Shown here: positions 1 to 6,521 of the stretch, piece by piece | Position numbering within the stretch: the first letter of the stretch is position 1 | How the letters are laid out: every line of letters starts with the position of its first letter | Assembly (NCBI GenBank): GCA_964632865.1 | Contig: CAZWDH010000298.1 | Coordinates: 1 to 8,271 of the forward strand | Source: JAHDWY01 sp964632865 | GTDB taxonomy: Bacteria > Hydrogenedentota > Hydrogenedentia > Hydrogenedentales > SLHB01 | Direction: 5' to 3' | DNA length: 8,271 nt | Program-made: the position numbers and the translations under genes | Notes under the pieces: generated by a model | Told to the model about the DNA's origin: nothing | Databases searched by the model: none | The model's input: the letters and a program-made list of their open reading frames with translations, nothing else

Positions 1-1055
1 GAGCCATTCGCCTGCGGGAAGCGGCCAAACTGCACGTGACCGTCCATGAACAGGACGTTGGCGCCGCCAGGAACGTGGTTGTAGTCACCACCCTGGAGCG
101 AAGCGACCGTCGTGGCGGGATCCCAACCGGCTACGATCTCTTCCTCGCCGCCACGGATGTTGTCCCACATGACCGGCATCTCGGACTGGGCGCGGGCGCT
201 ACCAGCCGGGTTGTTGATGTCGGTGATCATGAAGCGTTCGATGCCTTCACGAAGCGTCGGGACGTCGATTTCTTGGCCACCGGCATCCGTCATGTCGACC
301 GTTACCGTGGAGCCAAGACGGCCGATGGTCAGGAAGTTGTCGCCGTTGTTGTACAGGTCCGCGATACTATCATTCGCGTCCATCACGGCGCCCATGATGC
401 GCATTTCAAGCGGGGTGGACACGTCCTGCGGCTTGATTGCAAAGCCCCAGTACACATAGCTGGTCGAGCTGATGTGAATCATGCAGCCCTGGTTCGCCTT
501 CGTCGGGTAATTGATCTCGTTTTCTTCCGGGGTCCGCCAGTTGTCGCAGCCCTGCTGACCGTCACCACCGAGTGCGACCGTCTGCGCGGCAGCGCCCTGC
601 ACGACGGACGGGACTTTCCAGGAAGCGATACCAAGCGCCGCGGGGTCCGCCCAGTCCGGGTGGACGCGCATCGTCTCTTTCGCCAAGTCAGCCGCTCCCG
701 GATCGGACGGGCAAGCGAACACCAAGAGATCCGGCAAGTAGTCCGGGTACATGGCGGTAGCGCTGATTTCCGACCAGAACCGCGCATAGTTTGGCGGCGT
801 CTGTGGATATGAATCCTGACCCGTGTTGGTGGAAGCACGGCGGAAGTCAATGAAACGCGACGGCCAGTTTTCGCCTTCGGCTTCATTTGCGAACATCTTG
901 CAGGACAGACCAATCTGCTTCAGGTTGTTCTGACAGCTCGCACGACGGGCAGCCTCACGGGCGCGCGCCAGAGCCGGCAACAAGATCGCGGCAAGAATAC
1001 CGATGATCGCGATCACGACCAGCAGCTCAATAAGCGTAAAGCCTTTTTTCTTCAT
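1..1055 (-). CDS. Prepilin-type N-terminal cleavage/methylation domain protein, DUF1559 family (partial, C-terminus cut by window edge)
   Basis: The start is ATG at 1055-1053 with AGGAG ten bases upstream (1070-1066). The protein opens MKKKG|FTLIELLVV, a class III (type IV prepilin) leader: the peptidase cut is expected after Gly5, with Phe6 methylated and Glu10 as the conserved Glu+5. A hydrophobic helix follows to about residue 29, then the 'RASCQNNLKQIGL' stretch typical of DUF1559 proteins. A CPSDP box lies at 115-119. Near the window edge is a GGANVLFMDGHVQF block (330-343), the H-x9/10-DG type C-terminal motif. The 351 visible codons are probably nearly the whole protein. Family knowledge: these are large pseudopilin-like proteins, often in many copies in planctomycete-like bacteria, with poorly known roles at the cell surface or in secretion. 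A function as a pilus subunit is not shown. It is divergent from the ABC-F gene and has its own strong promoter. Confidence 0.93.
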   Translation of the reverse strand, partial: MKKKGFTLIELLVVIAIIGILAAILLPALARAREAARRASCQNNLKQIGLSCKMFANEAEGENWPSRFIDFRRASTNTGQDSYPQTPPNYARFWSEISATAMYPDYLPDLLVFACPSDPGAADLAKETMRVHPDWADPAALGIASWKVPSVVQGAAAQTVALGGDGQQGCDNWRTPEENEINYPTKANQGCMIHISSTSYVYWGFAIKPQDVSTPLEMRIMGAVMDANDSIADLYNNGDNFLTIGRLGSTVTVDMTDAGGQEIDVPTLREGIERFMITDINNPAGSARAQSEMPVMWDNIRGGEEEIVAGWDPATTVASLQGGDYNHVPGGANVLFMDGHVQFGRFPQANG

Positions 1056-1348
1056 GAGAGAAGTTCTCCTGAGTTACGTACAAGTATTGGCTATAAAGCG
1101 CAATAATACCTTTTGTTCGATGGGAACATGTGATGGGTACGAATTTGACACTGGAGCGGAGCTTGTGCAGATGGACGAATTCATCCCTGCCTTTCGCACA
1201 CACCCCTGCGCACCACCTCCTTCCATGTAATTTCGCCTCTGCTCAATGTCGAAGACACCGGGATTGCACCGAGAGACGGAATTTCACGTCTTCAACCTTG
1301 CAGAGCCGCGAGCCCAAATTAGAAGGATAACTACTCCGTCGTTCTTAT

Positions 1349-1377
1349 ACTCTAGGACACCCGACCTCGTTTGTCAA
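1349..1377 (-). promoter_or_regulatory. Sigma70-type promoter for the DUF1559 pilin-like gene
   Basis: On the minus strand there is a perfect -35 TTGACA (1377-1372), a 17-base spacer, and a -10 TAGAGT (1354-1349, four of six consensus bases). An overlapping TATAAG just downstream could shift the -10. Transcription would start near 1342, leaving a leader of nearly 290 nt before the ATG at 1055. This is the best promoter match in the window. Confidence 0.7.
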
Positions 1378-1406
1378 GTCCTTTTTTTGCTGCCAATTGG
1401 GTTCGG

Positions 1407-1444
1407 TACGGGTTTCTCTTGATCCCCCGTCTTCGGAACCCGTA
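1407..1444. repeat. 8-bp perfect inverted repeat overlapping the ABC-F promoter candidate
   Basis: TACGGGTT (1407-1414) is the exact reverse complement of AACCCGTA (1437-1444), with a 22-base centre that contains the TTGATC -35 candidate. The right arm runs into the TATATC -10 candidate. It could be an operator with widely spaced half-sites or may be chance. It is not followed by a T run, so it does not look like a terminator. Confidence 0.35.
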
Positions 1445-1448
1445 TATC
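1419..1448 (+). promoter_or_regulatory. Candidate promoter for the ABC-F gene
   Basis: TTGATC (1419-1424), an 18-base spacer and TATATC (1443-1448) match the -35 and -10 consensus at four of six positions each. The predicted leader is about 90 nt. The -35 element lies inside the loop of the inverted repeat at 1407-1444, so a regulator or the repeat itself could affect it. This is only a moderate match. Confidence 0.35.
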
Positions 1449-1474
1449 TTTAGGGCTGTGGCGGGTTGGGATCG

Positions 1475-1489
1475 GCCGGAAATGCCGGC
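1475..1489 (+). repeat. Small GC-rich hairpin in the ABC-F leader
   Basis: GCCGG (1475-1479) and CCGGC (1485-1489) pair perfectly around the 5-base loop AAATG. It lies about 55 bases ahead of the ABC-F start codon and has no following T run. It may structure the leader RNA, but short hairpins like this are common in GC-rich DNA. Confidence 0.3.
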
Positions 1490-1544
1490 GGTTGTACCGT
1501 TGGGGCTCCATGAAGCACTGAACTGCGAAAGCTATTCATAAATA

Positions 1545-3440
1545 ATGAGTTACGTACGCCTTGAAAACGTCTCCAAATCCTTCGCGGGCGAGCCCGTGCT
1601 GCGCGCGGTAAGTTTCCGCGTCGAGGAAGGCGAGAAGATTGGCCTCATCGGCCGCAACGGCACCGGGAAGAGCACGATCTTCCGGCTCATCCTCGGGGAG
1701 TTCGAACCGGACGCAGGCACGATCGAACGCATGAAGCGGGCGCGCGTGGCCTGTCTCGCCCAGTTGCCCGTGTTGAACCCGAGCGACACCTTGTTTGACG
1801 TGGTCATGCATTCCTTTCGCGAATTGCTGGATATGGAGCACCAGTTGCGCGCCATGGAAGACCGGCTCGCCCAGGGCGATAACGGCGTGATGGACAAGTA
1901 CAGCGCCTTGCAAGAGACCTTCCAGGTGCGCGGCGGCTACGAGTTTCGCACGAATGCGAAGCGGGTGTTGCACGGGCTGGGGTTCACCATCGAGGATTTC
2001 GATCTCCATGTGTCCGCCCTCAGCGGGGGCCAACGCACGCGGCTCATGCTGGCCCTCGTATTGTTGCAGGACGCCGACCTCCTCCTCCTCGACGAACCGG
2101 AGAACCACCTCGACCTTGAAGCGCGGGAGTGGCTTGAGTCGTTTCTGAAGGATTGGCCGCGGGCCTTTGCGATCATCTCGCACGATCGTCAGATGCTGAA
2201 TGCCGTCACGAATCGCATCGTGGAAATCGAGCGCGGCGAACTGCGGGGGTTCACGGGGAATTACGACGCCTACATGGCGAACAAAGCGCTCTTGCAGGAG
2301 CAGCAGCAGAAGGCCTTCGAGCGGCAGCAGGAGTTTGTCGAGAAGGAAGAACGTTGGATCAACCGGTTCCGTTACAAGGCCTCCAAGGCGTCGCAGGTCC
2401 AGAGCCGAATCAAGCGCCTCGACAAGCTGGAGCGGGTCGACGCGCCGGACAGCGAAGCCTCGTCCGCGCGGTTCTCCCTGGGCGAGGTGGTGCGGAGCGG
2501 CGCGGTCGTATTGGAAGCGAAGGGACTCTCCAAGGCCTATGGCAACCTGCGCCTGTATGAGAACGTCGCCTTTCAGGTTGAGCGCGGCGAACGGGTAGGT
2601 ATCATCGGCCCCAATGGCGCGGGCAAGACCACGTTGCTGCGGCATATCGCGGGGGAGTTGCCTGATTGCGCCGGCGCGGTGACGCTGGGACACAAGGTGC
2701 GGCTGGGGTTCTACGACCAGCACCACGAGGGTATGAATCCCGCCGGCGATATCTTCGGCGAGATCAGCCAGGTCCGGTCCGACATGACACCGGAGAAGGT
2801 CCGCACCTTCCTCGGCCGCTTTTTGTTTACGGGCGAGGACGTATTCAAACCCATCGCGGCTCTGAGCGGGGGAGAACGCAGCCGGGTGGCCATTGCGAAG
2901 CTGATCCTGGAAGGCGCGAATGTGCTGTTGCTCGACGAGCCTACAAACCACCTGGATATCGCCTCGCGTGAGGCATTGGAATCGGCGCTGGAGGAATTCC
3001 CGGGCAGCATTCTGATGGTGTCCCACGACCGGGCTCTCATCGACCGGCTCGTGACGAAGCTGGTGATCCTGGAGCACGGGCACACCCACGTGCATCTCGG
3101 CAATTACACCCACTACAAGTGGAAGCGTGCGGAAGCGGCGCCCGTCGAGGAGCGCAGATCGACCGACGACGTATTAAAAATCCGGCGCGGCAAGAAACCG
3201 CCTCGGGATAAGGCGGCCCAGAAGGAACGGCGCAAACAACGGAACCAGCTTGAGGATCTCGAACGGGACATCGCGGAGATCGAAGAGATGATCACCGCCA
3301 TCGAAGGCCGCTTCCCCGCGCTGGACCCCGCCGACTTCCAGGCGCTCCAGGATCTCACCGCCGAATACGAGGGCCTGAAGAAAGACCTGGGTGATATGTA
3401 CCAGGAATGGGAACGCCTCGCCGGGGAGTTGGCGGAGTAG
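1545..3440 (+). CDS. ABC-F family ATP-binding protein (YheS/YdiF/ABCF2-like translation factor)
   Basis: A 631-residue soluble protein with two ABC ATPase domains in tandem and no membrane segments. Domain 1 has Walker A GRNGTGKST (36-44), signature LSGGQ (159-163), Walker B LLLLDEP (179-185) and switch His213. Domain 2 has Walker A GPNGAGKTT (355-363), signature LSGGE (440-444), Walker B with DEPTNHLD (464-471) and His494. The charged interdomain linker (about 240-300), with RFRYKASKASQVQSRIK, resembles YheS/YdiF proteins. The last 80 residues are a basic then coiled-coil tail. ABC-F proteins bind the ribosomal E site and act on stalled or drug-bound ribosomes; general translation versus antibiotic protection cannot be told apart here. 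Domain 1 reads DEPENHLD where DEPTNHLD is usual. The start fits the canonical MSYVRLENVSKSF N-terminus, although no Shine-Dalgarno precedes it. Confidence 0.95.
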   Translation: MSYVRLENVSKSFAGEPVLRAVSFRVEEGEKIGLIGRNGTGKSTIFRLILGEFEPDAGTIERMKRARVACLAQLPVLNPSDTLFDVVMHSFRELLDMEHQLRAMEDRLAQGDNGVMDKYSALQETFQVRGGYEFRTNAKRVLHGLGFTIEDFDLHVSALSGGQRTRLMLALVLLQDADLLLLDEPENHLDLEAREWLESFLKDWPRAFAIISHDRQMLNAVTNRIVEIERGELRGFTGNYDAYMANKALLQEQQQKAFERQQEFVEKEERWINRFRYKASKASQVQSRIKRLDKLERVDAPDSEASSARFSLGEVVRSGAVVLEAKGLSKAYGNLRLYENVAFQVERGERVGIIGPNGAGKTTLLRHIAGELPDCAGAVTLGHKVRLGFYDQHHEGMNPAGDIFGEISQVRSDMTPEKVRTFLGRFLFTGEDVFKPIAALSGGERSRVAIAKLILEGANVLLLDEPTNHLDIASREALESALEEFPGSILMVSHDRALIDRLVTKLVILEHGHTHVHLGNYTHYKWKRAEAAPVEERRSTDDVLKIRRGKKPPRDKAAQKERRKQRNQLEDLERDIAEIEEMITAIEGRFPALDPADFQALQDLTAEYEGLKKDLGDMYQEWERLAGELAE

Positions 3441-3478
3441 ATTTCGGCGCGAAGAACCATGCATAGCCCAGATAAGGG

Positions 3479-3484
3479 TATAAT
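3479..3484 (+). promoter_or_regulatory. -10 element (TATAAT) upstream of the MFS gene
   Basis: A perfect TATAAT sits in the 77-base gap after the ABC-F stop. The bases 17 upstream (3456-3461, ACCATG) match the -35 consensus poorly. A start near 3491 would leave a leader of under 30 nt. It suggests the transporter gene can be transcribed separately from the ABC-F gene. Confidence 0.45.
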
Positions 3485-3505
3485 CTCGTCTGCCCCCAAC
3501 GTTTC

Positions 3506-3509
3506 GGAG
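3506..3509 (+). promoter_or_regulatory. Shine-Dalgarno that decides the MFS start
   Basis: GGAG lies eight bases before TTG at 3518. The in-frame GTG at 3509 overlaps this GGAG and has no ribosome site of its own. This supports the TTG start, which shortens the protein by three residues. Confidence 0.5.
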
Positions 3510-3517
3510 TGCCTGAA

Positions 3518-4906
3518 TTGAATTTCCCGATCCTATCCGGCTTGCGCGAGTTGGACCGCGCACCGCGCCAGTTCCTGTATTTCATCGTGTTCAACGTAAT
3601 TTCCTGGCAATGTATTGTCGGGAACGCGCTGGTGCTGTTTGCCCGGAGCCTGGAGATCCCCGCGTCGTGGGTGGGCTTTCTCATCGCATTCATGCCCCTA
3701 TCCATGTTGCTGGTGCTGGTCACAGTCCCGCTGGTCACCTACCTCGGACCGCGGCGGCTCATGTCGACTGCGTGGGGCTCGCGTTGCGTGGTCATCTGCG
3801 CGGTGTTTCTGATCCCCTATGTGCTGGAACACCACGGATTGAGACCGGCGCAGTATGTGCTCATGGGCGCCACGCTGGGATTCTGCCTGTTGCGGGCCAT
3901 GGGCGGGGGCGGCTGGTTCCCCTGGCTCCATGAAGTGGTGCCGGAGCACCAGCGGGGCACCTACTTCAGCACGGAATCCGCCATCACGCAGCTCCTTTGG
4001 GTCGTGGTGGCGTCCGCGCAGGCGTTCATCCTGCACGAGAACCCGGGCCTGTACCACTTCCTCGCCTTGTACGCCATCGGGATTGCCGCCGGGTTCATCA
4101 GCCTCGTCTACATGGTTCGCGTGCCGGGCGGCCGGGGGGTGACCGAACGGGTCTCCATGCACTCGAGCTATGGCGCGTACCGGATTGCCTTGTCTGACCG
4201 TCCTTTCCTCCGGTTCGTGGTCGTCGCGACGCTCTGCTTTTCGTGCTTGACGTGGTTATCCGCGGCGCTGGTCCTTTACATGCGCGACGCGCTTGGGTAT
4301 TCGCCAAGGGACATCATGTTGATCACGGCAGCCGGCGGCGCAGGCATCCTCGTGACAATCCGGCAGTGGGGTCGGTTCGCGGACCATTCGGGCAGCGGCC
4401 GCGCCATGCTCTTGAGTCTCGTGGGGCACAGCGTCAGCGCCCTGGTGTTCCTTTCGCTCGTTCCGGGCGCTTGGTGGACGTGGTGGCTGCTCCCGCCGAC
4501 GGTCGTCTTTTCGGGCGTATTCGCGGCTGCCTACACCATGGCTGCCCACCGCGCCATGCTGAACTTCGTCCGTTCGCCCGGGCGCGTTGCCTACACCAAT
4601 TTTTGGACCGTGGGAACGTCGCTCGCTCTGGGCATCACGCCGATCTTCGTGGGGTACTCTATCGAACACTGGGGACTCTGGGGATACCGCACCTGCTTCC
4701 TGGCCTGTGTGCTTGGCGGGATTTGCTGCGCGGTTGCCAGCCGCTTCGCCGTTCAGGACAGCGCACCGCTGGAGCCCTCGCTCAGCCGGCTTGTCAATCC
4801 GGCCTTGCCAGTCCGCACGCTGGCGCGCATCCTGTGGATCACGCTGGGACTCCACGAAAGCGGACGGCGCTCTGGGACGACTCTTCGCCCCTCAGACCGA
4901 TCCTGA
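3518..4906 (+). CDS. Major facilitator superfamily (MFS) transporter, substrate unknown
   Basis: A 462-residue integral membrane protein with about twelve hydrophobic segments, roughly at 19-43, 50-74, 86-103, 112-130, 156-173, 178-200, 229-254, 266-286, 299-318, 321-343, 358-380 and 390-408. A central basic cytoplasmic loop separates two six-helix halves. GWFPWLHEVVPEHQRG (132-147), at the helix 4-5 loop, resembles the 'P...RG' loop of MFS permeases. The tail after about 410 is polar and may be cytoplasmic. I chose TTG at 3518 because GGAG is spaced eight bases ahead; GTG at 3509 is the alternative. Secondary transport of a small solute or drug is the family role, and nothing here identifies the substrate. 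It follows the ABC-F gene by 77 bases with its own TATAAT, so the two may or may not be co-transcribed. Confidence 0.85.
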   Translation: MNFPILSGLRELDRAPRQFLYFIVFNVISWQCIVGNALVLFARSLEIPASWVGFLIAFMPLSMLLVLVTVPLVTYLGPRRLMSTAWGSRCVVICAVFLIPYVLEHHGLRPAQYVLMGATLGFCLLRAMGGGGWFPWLHEVVPEHQRGTYFSTESAITQLLWVVVASAQAFILHENPGLYHFLALYAIGIAAGFISLVYMVRVPGGRGVTERVSMHSSYGAYRIALSDRPFLRFVVVATLCFSCLTWLSAALVLYMRDALGYSPRDIMLITAAGGAGILVTIRQWGRFADHSGSGRAMLLSLVGHSVSALVFLSLVPGAWWTWWLLPPTVVFSGVFAAAYTMAAHRAMLNFVRSPGRVAYTNFWTVGTSLALGITPIFVGYSIEHWGLWGYRTCFLACVLGGICCAVASRFAVQDSAPLEPSLSRLVNPALPVRTLARILWITLGLHESGRRSGTTLRPSDRS

Positions 4907-4954
4907 TTTTCTGGATCCCTCGGTCGCCATTCACAGCACAGCCTAGTCTGCGTT

Positions 4955-4967
4955 AATGCATTGCATT
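4955..4967. repeat. 13-bp palindrome upstream of the kor operon promoter
   Basis: AATGCA-T-TGCATT is a perfect palindrome with one central base, in the AT-rich stretch between the MFS gene and the kor operon. It ends 27 bases before the proposed -35. Its position and symmetry suit a regulator binding site, but no known regulator is implied by the sequence. Confidence 0.35.
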
Positions 4968-4994
4968 TACTTAATTTATATTGTCAAGAATTTC

Positions 4995-5023
4995 TCCACA
5001 AACGAAGATACATGTGATATACT
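4995..5023 (+). promoter_or_regulatory. Extended -10 promoter for the kor operon
   Basis: TCCACA (4995-5000) as a four-of-six -35, a 17-base spacer, and TATACT (5018-5023) as a five-of-six -10. A TG at 5015-5016 in the extended -10 position strengthens it. Transcription would begin near 5030, about 40 nt before the GTG start of korD, which rules out the upstream ATG at 4956. The surrounding 60 bases are markedly more AT-rich than the coding regions. Confidence 0.6.
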
Positions 5024-5054
5024 CGATTTAGTGCCGACTTTCGTCACCGTATTC

Positions 5055-5060
5055 AGGGGG
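5055..5060 (+). promoter_or_regulatory. Shine-Dalgarno for korD
   Basis: AGGGGG lies nine bases ahead of GTG at 5070 and selects that codon over the in-frame ATG at 4956 and GTG at 5031, both of which lie at or upstream of the predicted transcription start, and over ATG at 5103, which has no ribosome site. Confidence 0.6.
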
Positions 5061-5069
5061 AATGAAGTA

Positions 5070-5390
5070 GTGACTTCGACACCGGGCTACCCGCGTACGC
5101 CTATGGACCGGGACACGGCGTACGTACCAAGGGGGCAAGTATTTGTAATCCCGGGACGCTGCAAGGGCTGCGGCTATTGCATCGAGTTCTGTCCGCAGCT
5201 CGTCCTTTCCACGTCCAGCGACATCAACGCCAAGGGCTACCATTTCCCAGTCGTCGCGGATGACAAATCGGACGCATGCATCCACTGCGGCTTTTGCGAC
5301 GTAGTCTGCCCCGAATTCGCTATCTACACCGAAGAGATCGATGCGCCGGGCTCCCAGGCACTGGAGGACGACGATGCCGGGAACCGTTAG
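5070..5390 (+). CDS. korD: 2-oxoacid:ferredoxin oxidoreductase delta subunit (2x[4Fe-4S] ferredoxin)
   Basis: A 106-residue ferredoxin-like protein with two CxxCxxCxxxCP motifs: Cys31, 34, 37, 41 and Cys70, 73, 76, 80. They bind two [4Fe-4S] clusters that carry electrons from the thiamine-diphosphate site of the alpha-beta core to external ferredoxin. The second motif, CIHCGFCDVVCPEFAI, resembles KorD/OorD subunits. The 28 residues between the motifs form a loop rather than a tight bacterial ferredoxin fold. GTG at 5070 is chosen from its AGGGGG site and the promoter position. The tail is acidic. The stop lies 17 bases inside korA, so the two are translationally coupled. It is the first gene of the operon, as in the oorDABC order of Helicobacter and Campylobacter. 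Nothing abnormal is seen in the protein. Confidence 0.88.
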   Translation: MTSTPGYPRTPMDRDTAYVPRGQVFVIPGRCKGCGYCIEFCPQLVLSTSSDINAKGYHFPVVADDKSDACIHCGFCDVVCPEFAIYTEEIDAPGSQALEDDDAGNR

Positions 5391-6521
5391 CGCTACTGCC
5401 GGCACCCCGCCCCGTGTCATGACCGGCGAACATTTCATGGTCGGCGACCACGCCTGCGCGGAAGGCGCGCTCGCGGCCGGTCTGGACTTCTTCGCGGGAT
5501 ATCCCATTACCCCGTCCACCGAGATTTGCGAACGACTCGCCCACCGCCTCCCGCAGGTGGGCGGAACCTTCGTGCAAATGGAAGACGAATTGGGAAGCAT
5601 TGCCGCGATCCTGGGGGCGTCCGCCGCTGGCGCGCGTACCCTGACCGCCACATCGGGTCCGGGATTCAGCCTTATGATGGAAAACATCGGCCTGGCGGCG
5701 ATGATGGAGATTCCCTGCGTCATCGTGGACGTCATGCGCGGCTCGCCCTCGACCGGACTGCCTACCTTGGTCGGTCAAGCGGACGTGTTCCAGGCGCGCT
5801 GGGGTTCTCATGGCGATTACGGAATCGTCGCGTATTCGCCCTCCTCGCCGCAGGAGTGTTTCGATCTTACGATCCGCGCGTTCAACGTGGCGGACCGTTT
5901 GCGCATTCCCGTCTTCGTGTTGNNNNNNNNNNGATCCCGCCGGTGAATCTGATTCCCCGCGTGGATCGGAAGCGGCCATCCCATGAACCGGGCGATGCGG
6001 TGTTCCTGCCGTTCAAGGCGGACGACGACTTGATTCCCCCCATGGCCCACGCGGGCGAGGGATACAACGTGCATTTCACGGGGCTTACCCACGACGAACG
6101 GGGCTACCCCGCGTTGAACGCGCAGACGCACGAGCAACTGGTCACGCGGCTGGTCAACAAAGTGGCCGTTCACGCGCCTGAAGTTATCCTCACCGAGGAA
6201 GTCGACCTCGACGACGCGGAAGTGGTTGTCGTCGCGTTTGGCTGCACCGCCCGCTCGGCGCGGCGCGCGGTGGCGATGGCGCGCCAGCAGGGCGTCAAGG
6301 CGGGATTGCTCCGGCTGGTTACCCTGTGGCCCTTCCCGGAGGAACGCGTTCGAGAACTGGGACGGCGGGATGCGGTGAAGCGTTTCGTGGTGCCCGAGAT
6401 CAATTTGGGGCAGATGTGCCGCGAAGTGGAGCGGCTAACCCATCTGCCGGTGCAGACCATTAACCGGGCCGGCGGCGCCATGATCACGCCGCAATCAATT
6501 CTGGAGGTGCTTGTGTCATGA
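5374..6521 (+). CDS. korA: 2-oxoacid:ferredoxin oxidoreductase alpha subunit (frame broken by an assembly gap)
   Basis: ATG at 5374 has GGAGG six bases upstream. The first part, 183 codons up to 5922, is the pyrimidine-binding domain of the 2-oxoacid oxidoreductase fold, with GYPITPSTE (42-50), EDELGS (70-75), TSGPGFSLM (93-101) and RGSPSTGLPT (122-131), the last typical of KorA. After ten Ns the gene resumes in another frame at 5934 (IPPVNLIPRV) and runs 195 residues to TGA at 6519, including GEGYNVHFTGLTHDERGYP and the second domain with VAFGCTARSARRAV. In its complete form it would be about 390 residues, usual for KorA with a separate gamma subunit. It oxidatively decarboxylates a 2-oxoacid with the beta subunit, forming an acyl-CoA. 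2-Oxoglutarate is the best guess; pyruvate or branched-chain oxoacids are not excluded. The stop overlaps the korB start (ATGA). Confidence 0.9.
5923..5932. other. Assembly gap of ten Ns inside korA
   Basis: Ten undetermined bases follow a complete codon (TTG, 5920-5922). The right half reads in frame only if the real missing length leaves remainder 2 on division by 3, so ten is a placeholder. Related KorA proteins carry about a dozen residues here ('DEV..H..E' between FVL and IPP), which suggests about 35-41 missing bases. Confidence 0.9.

Larger units (their letters stand above)
1056..1544. other. Divergent intergenic region (489 bases)
   Basis: This gap lies between the leftward pseudopilin gene and the rightward ABC-F gene. 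It holds the leftward promoter at 1349-1377, the nearly 290-nt leader of the pilin gene, and a candidate rightward promoter with two inverted repeats at 1407-1489. Short open frames exist in the pilin leader (for example minus strand 1203-1027, GTG start), but none has recognisable protein features. A 12-nt sequence, TGAGTTACGTAC, occurs at both ends of the region (1070-1081 and 1546-1557). No tRNA, known riboswitch or mobile-element remnant was recognised. Confidence 0.7.

Noticed and set aside
36..812. 258-codon plus-strand frame at the left end
   Set aside because: It is antisense to the pilin-like gene, whose minus-strand reading gives the prepilin leader, CPSDP box and DGHV motif.
1145..1150. 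TTGACA on the plus strand as a -35 element
   Set aside because: No acceptable -10 lies 16-19 bases downstream (CAGATG at the 17-base position).
1354..1388. Rho-independent terminator ending in the T run at 1382-1388
   Set aside because: Only a 5-bp stem with a 19-base loop can be formed before the Ts, and no gene on the plus strand ends upstream. The sequence is better explained as the leftward promoter.
1536..3113. Long open frame (525 codons) on the minus strand opposite the ABC-F gene
   Set aside because: It mirrors the ABC-F coding strand, has no recognisable motif, and arises from GC-rich codon use. The plus strand encodes clear Walker and signature motifs.
4243..4956. 237-codon plus-strand frame overlapping the end of the MFS gene
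   Set aside because: It is an out-of-frame, arginine- and histidine-rich reading of the membrane protein sequence without any hydrophobic or family pattern.
4981..4986. TTGTCA as the -35 of the kor promoter
   Set aside because: It is 31 bases from TATACT, and no good -10 lies at the normal distance. The extended -10 with TCCACA fits better.
4956..5069. Upstream ATG start at 4956 for korD
   Set aside because: The extra 38 residues span the palindrome and promoter, have no family similarity, and lack a ribosome site. GTG at 5070 has AGGGGG in the right place.
5526..5922. Upstream part of the long frame that joins the second half of korA
   Set aside because: Before the Ns this frame gives an arginine/proline-rich sequence without motifs, while the other frame gives clear KorA motifs. 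It only becomes real after the gap.
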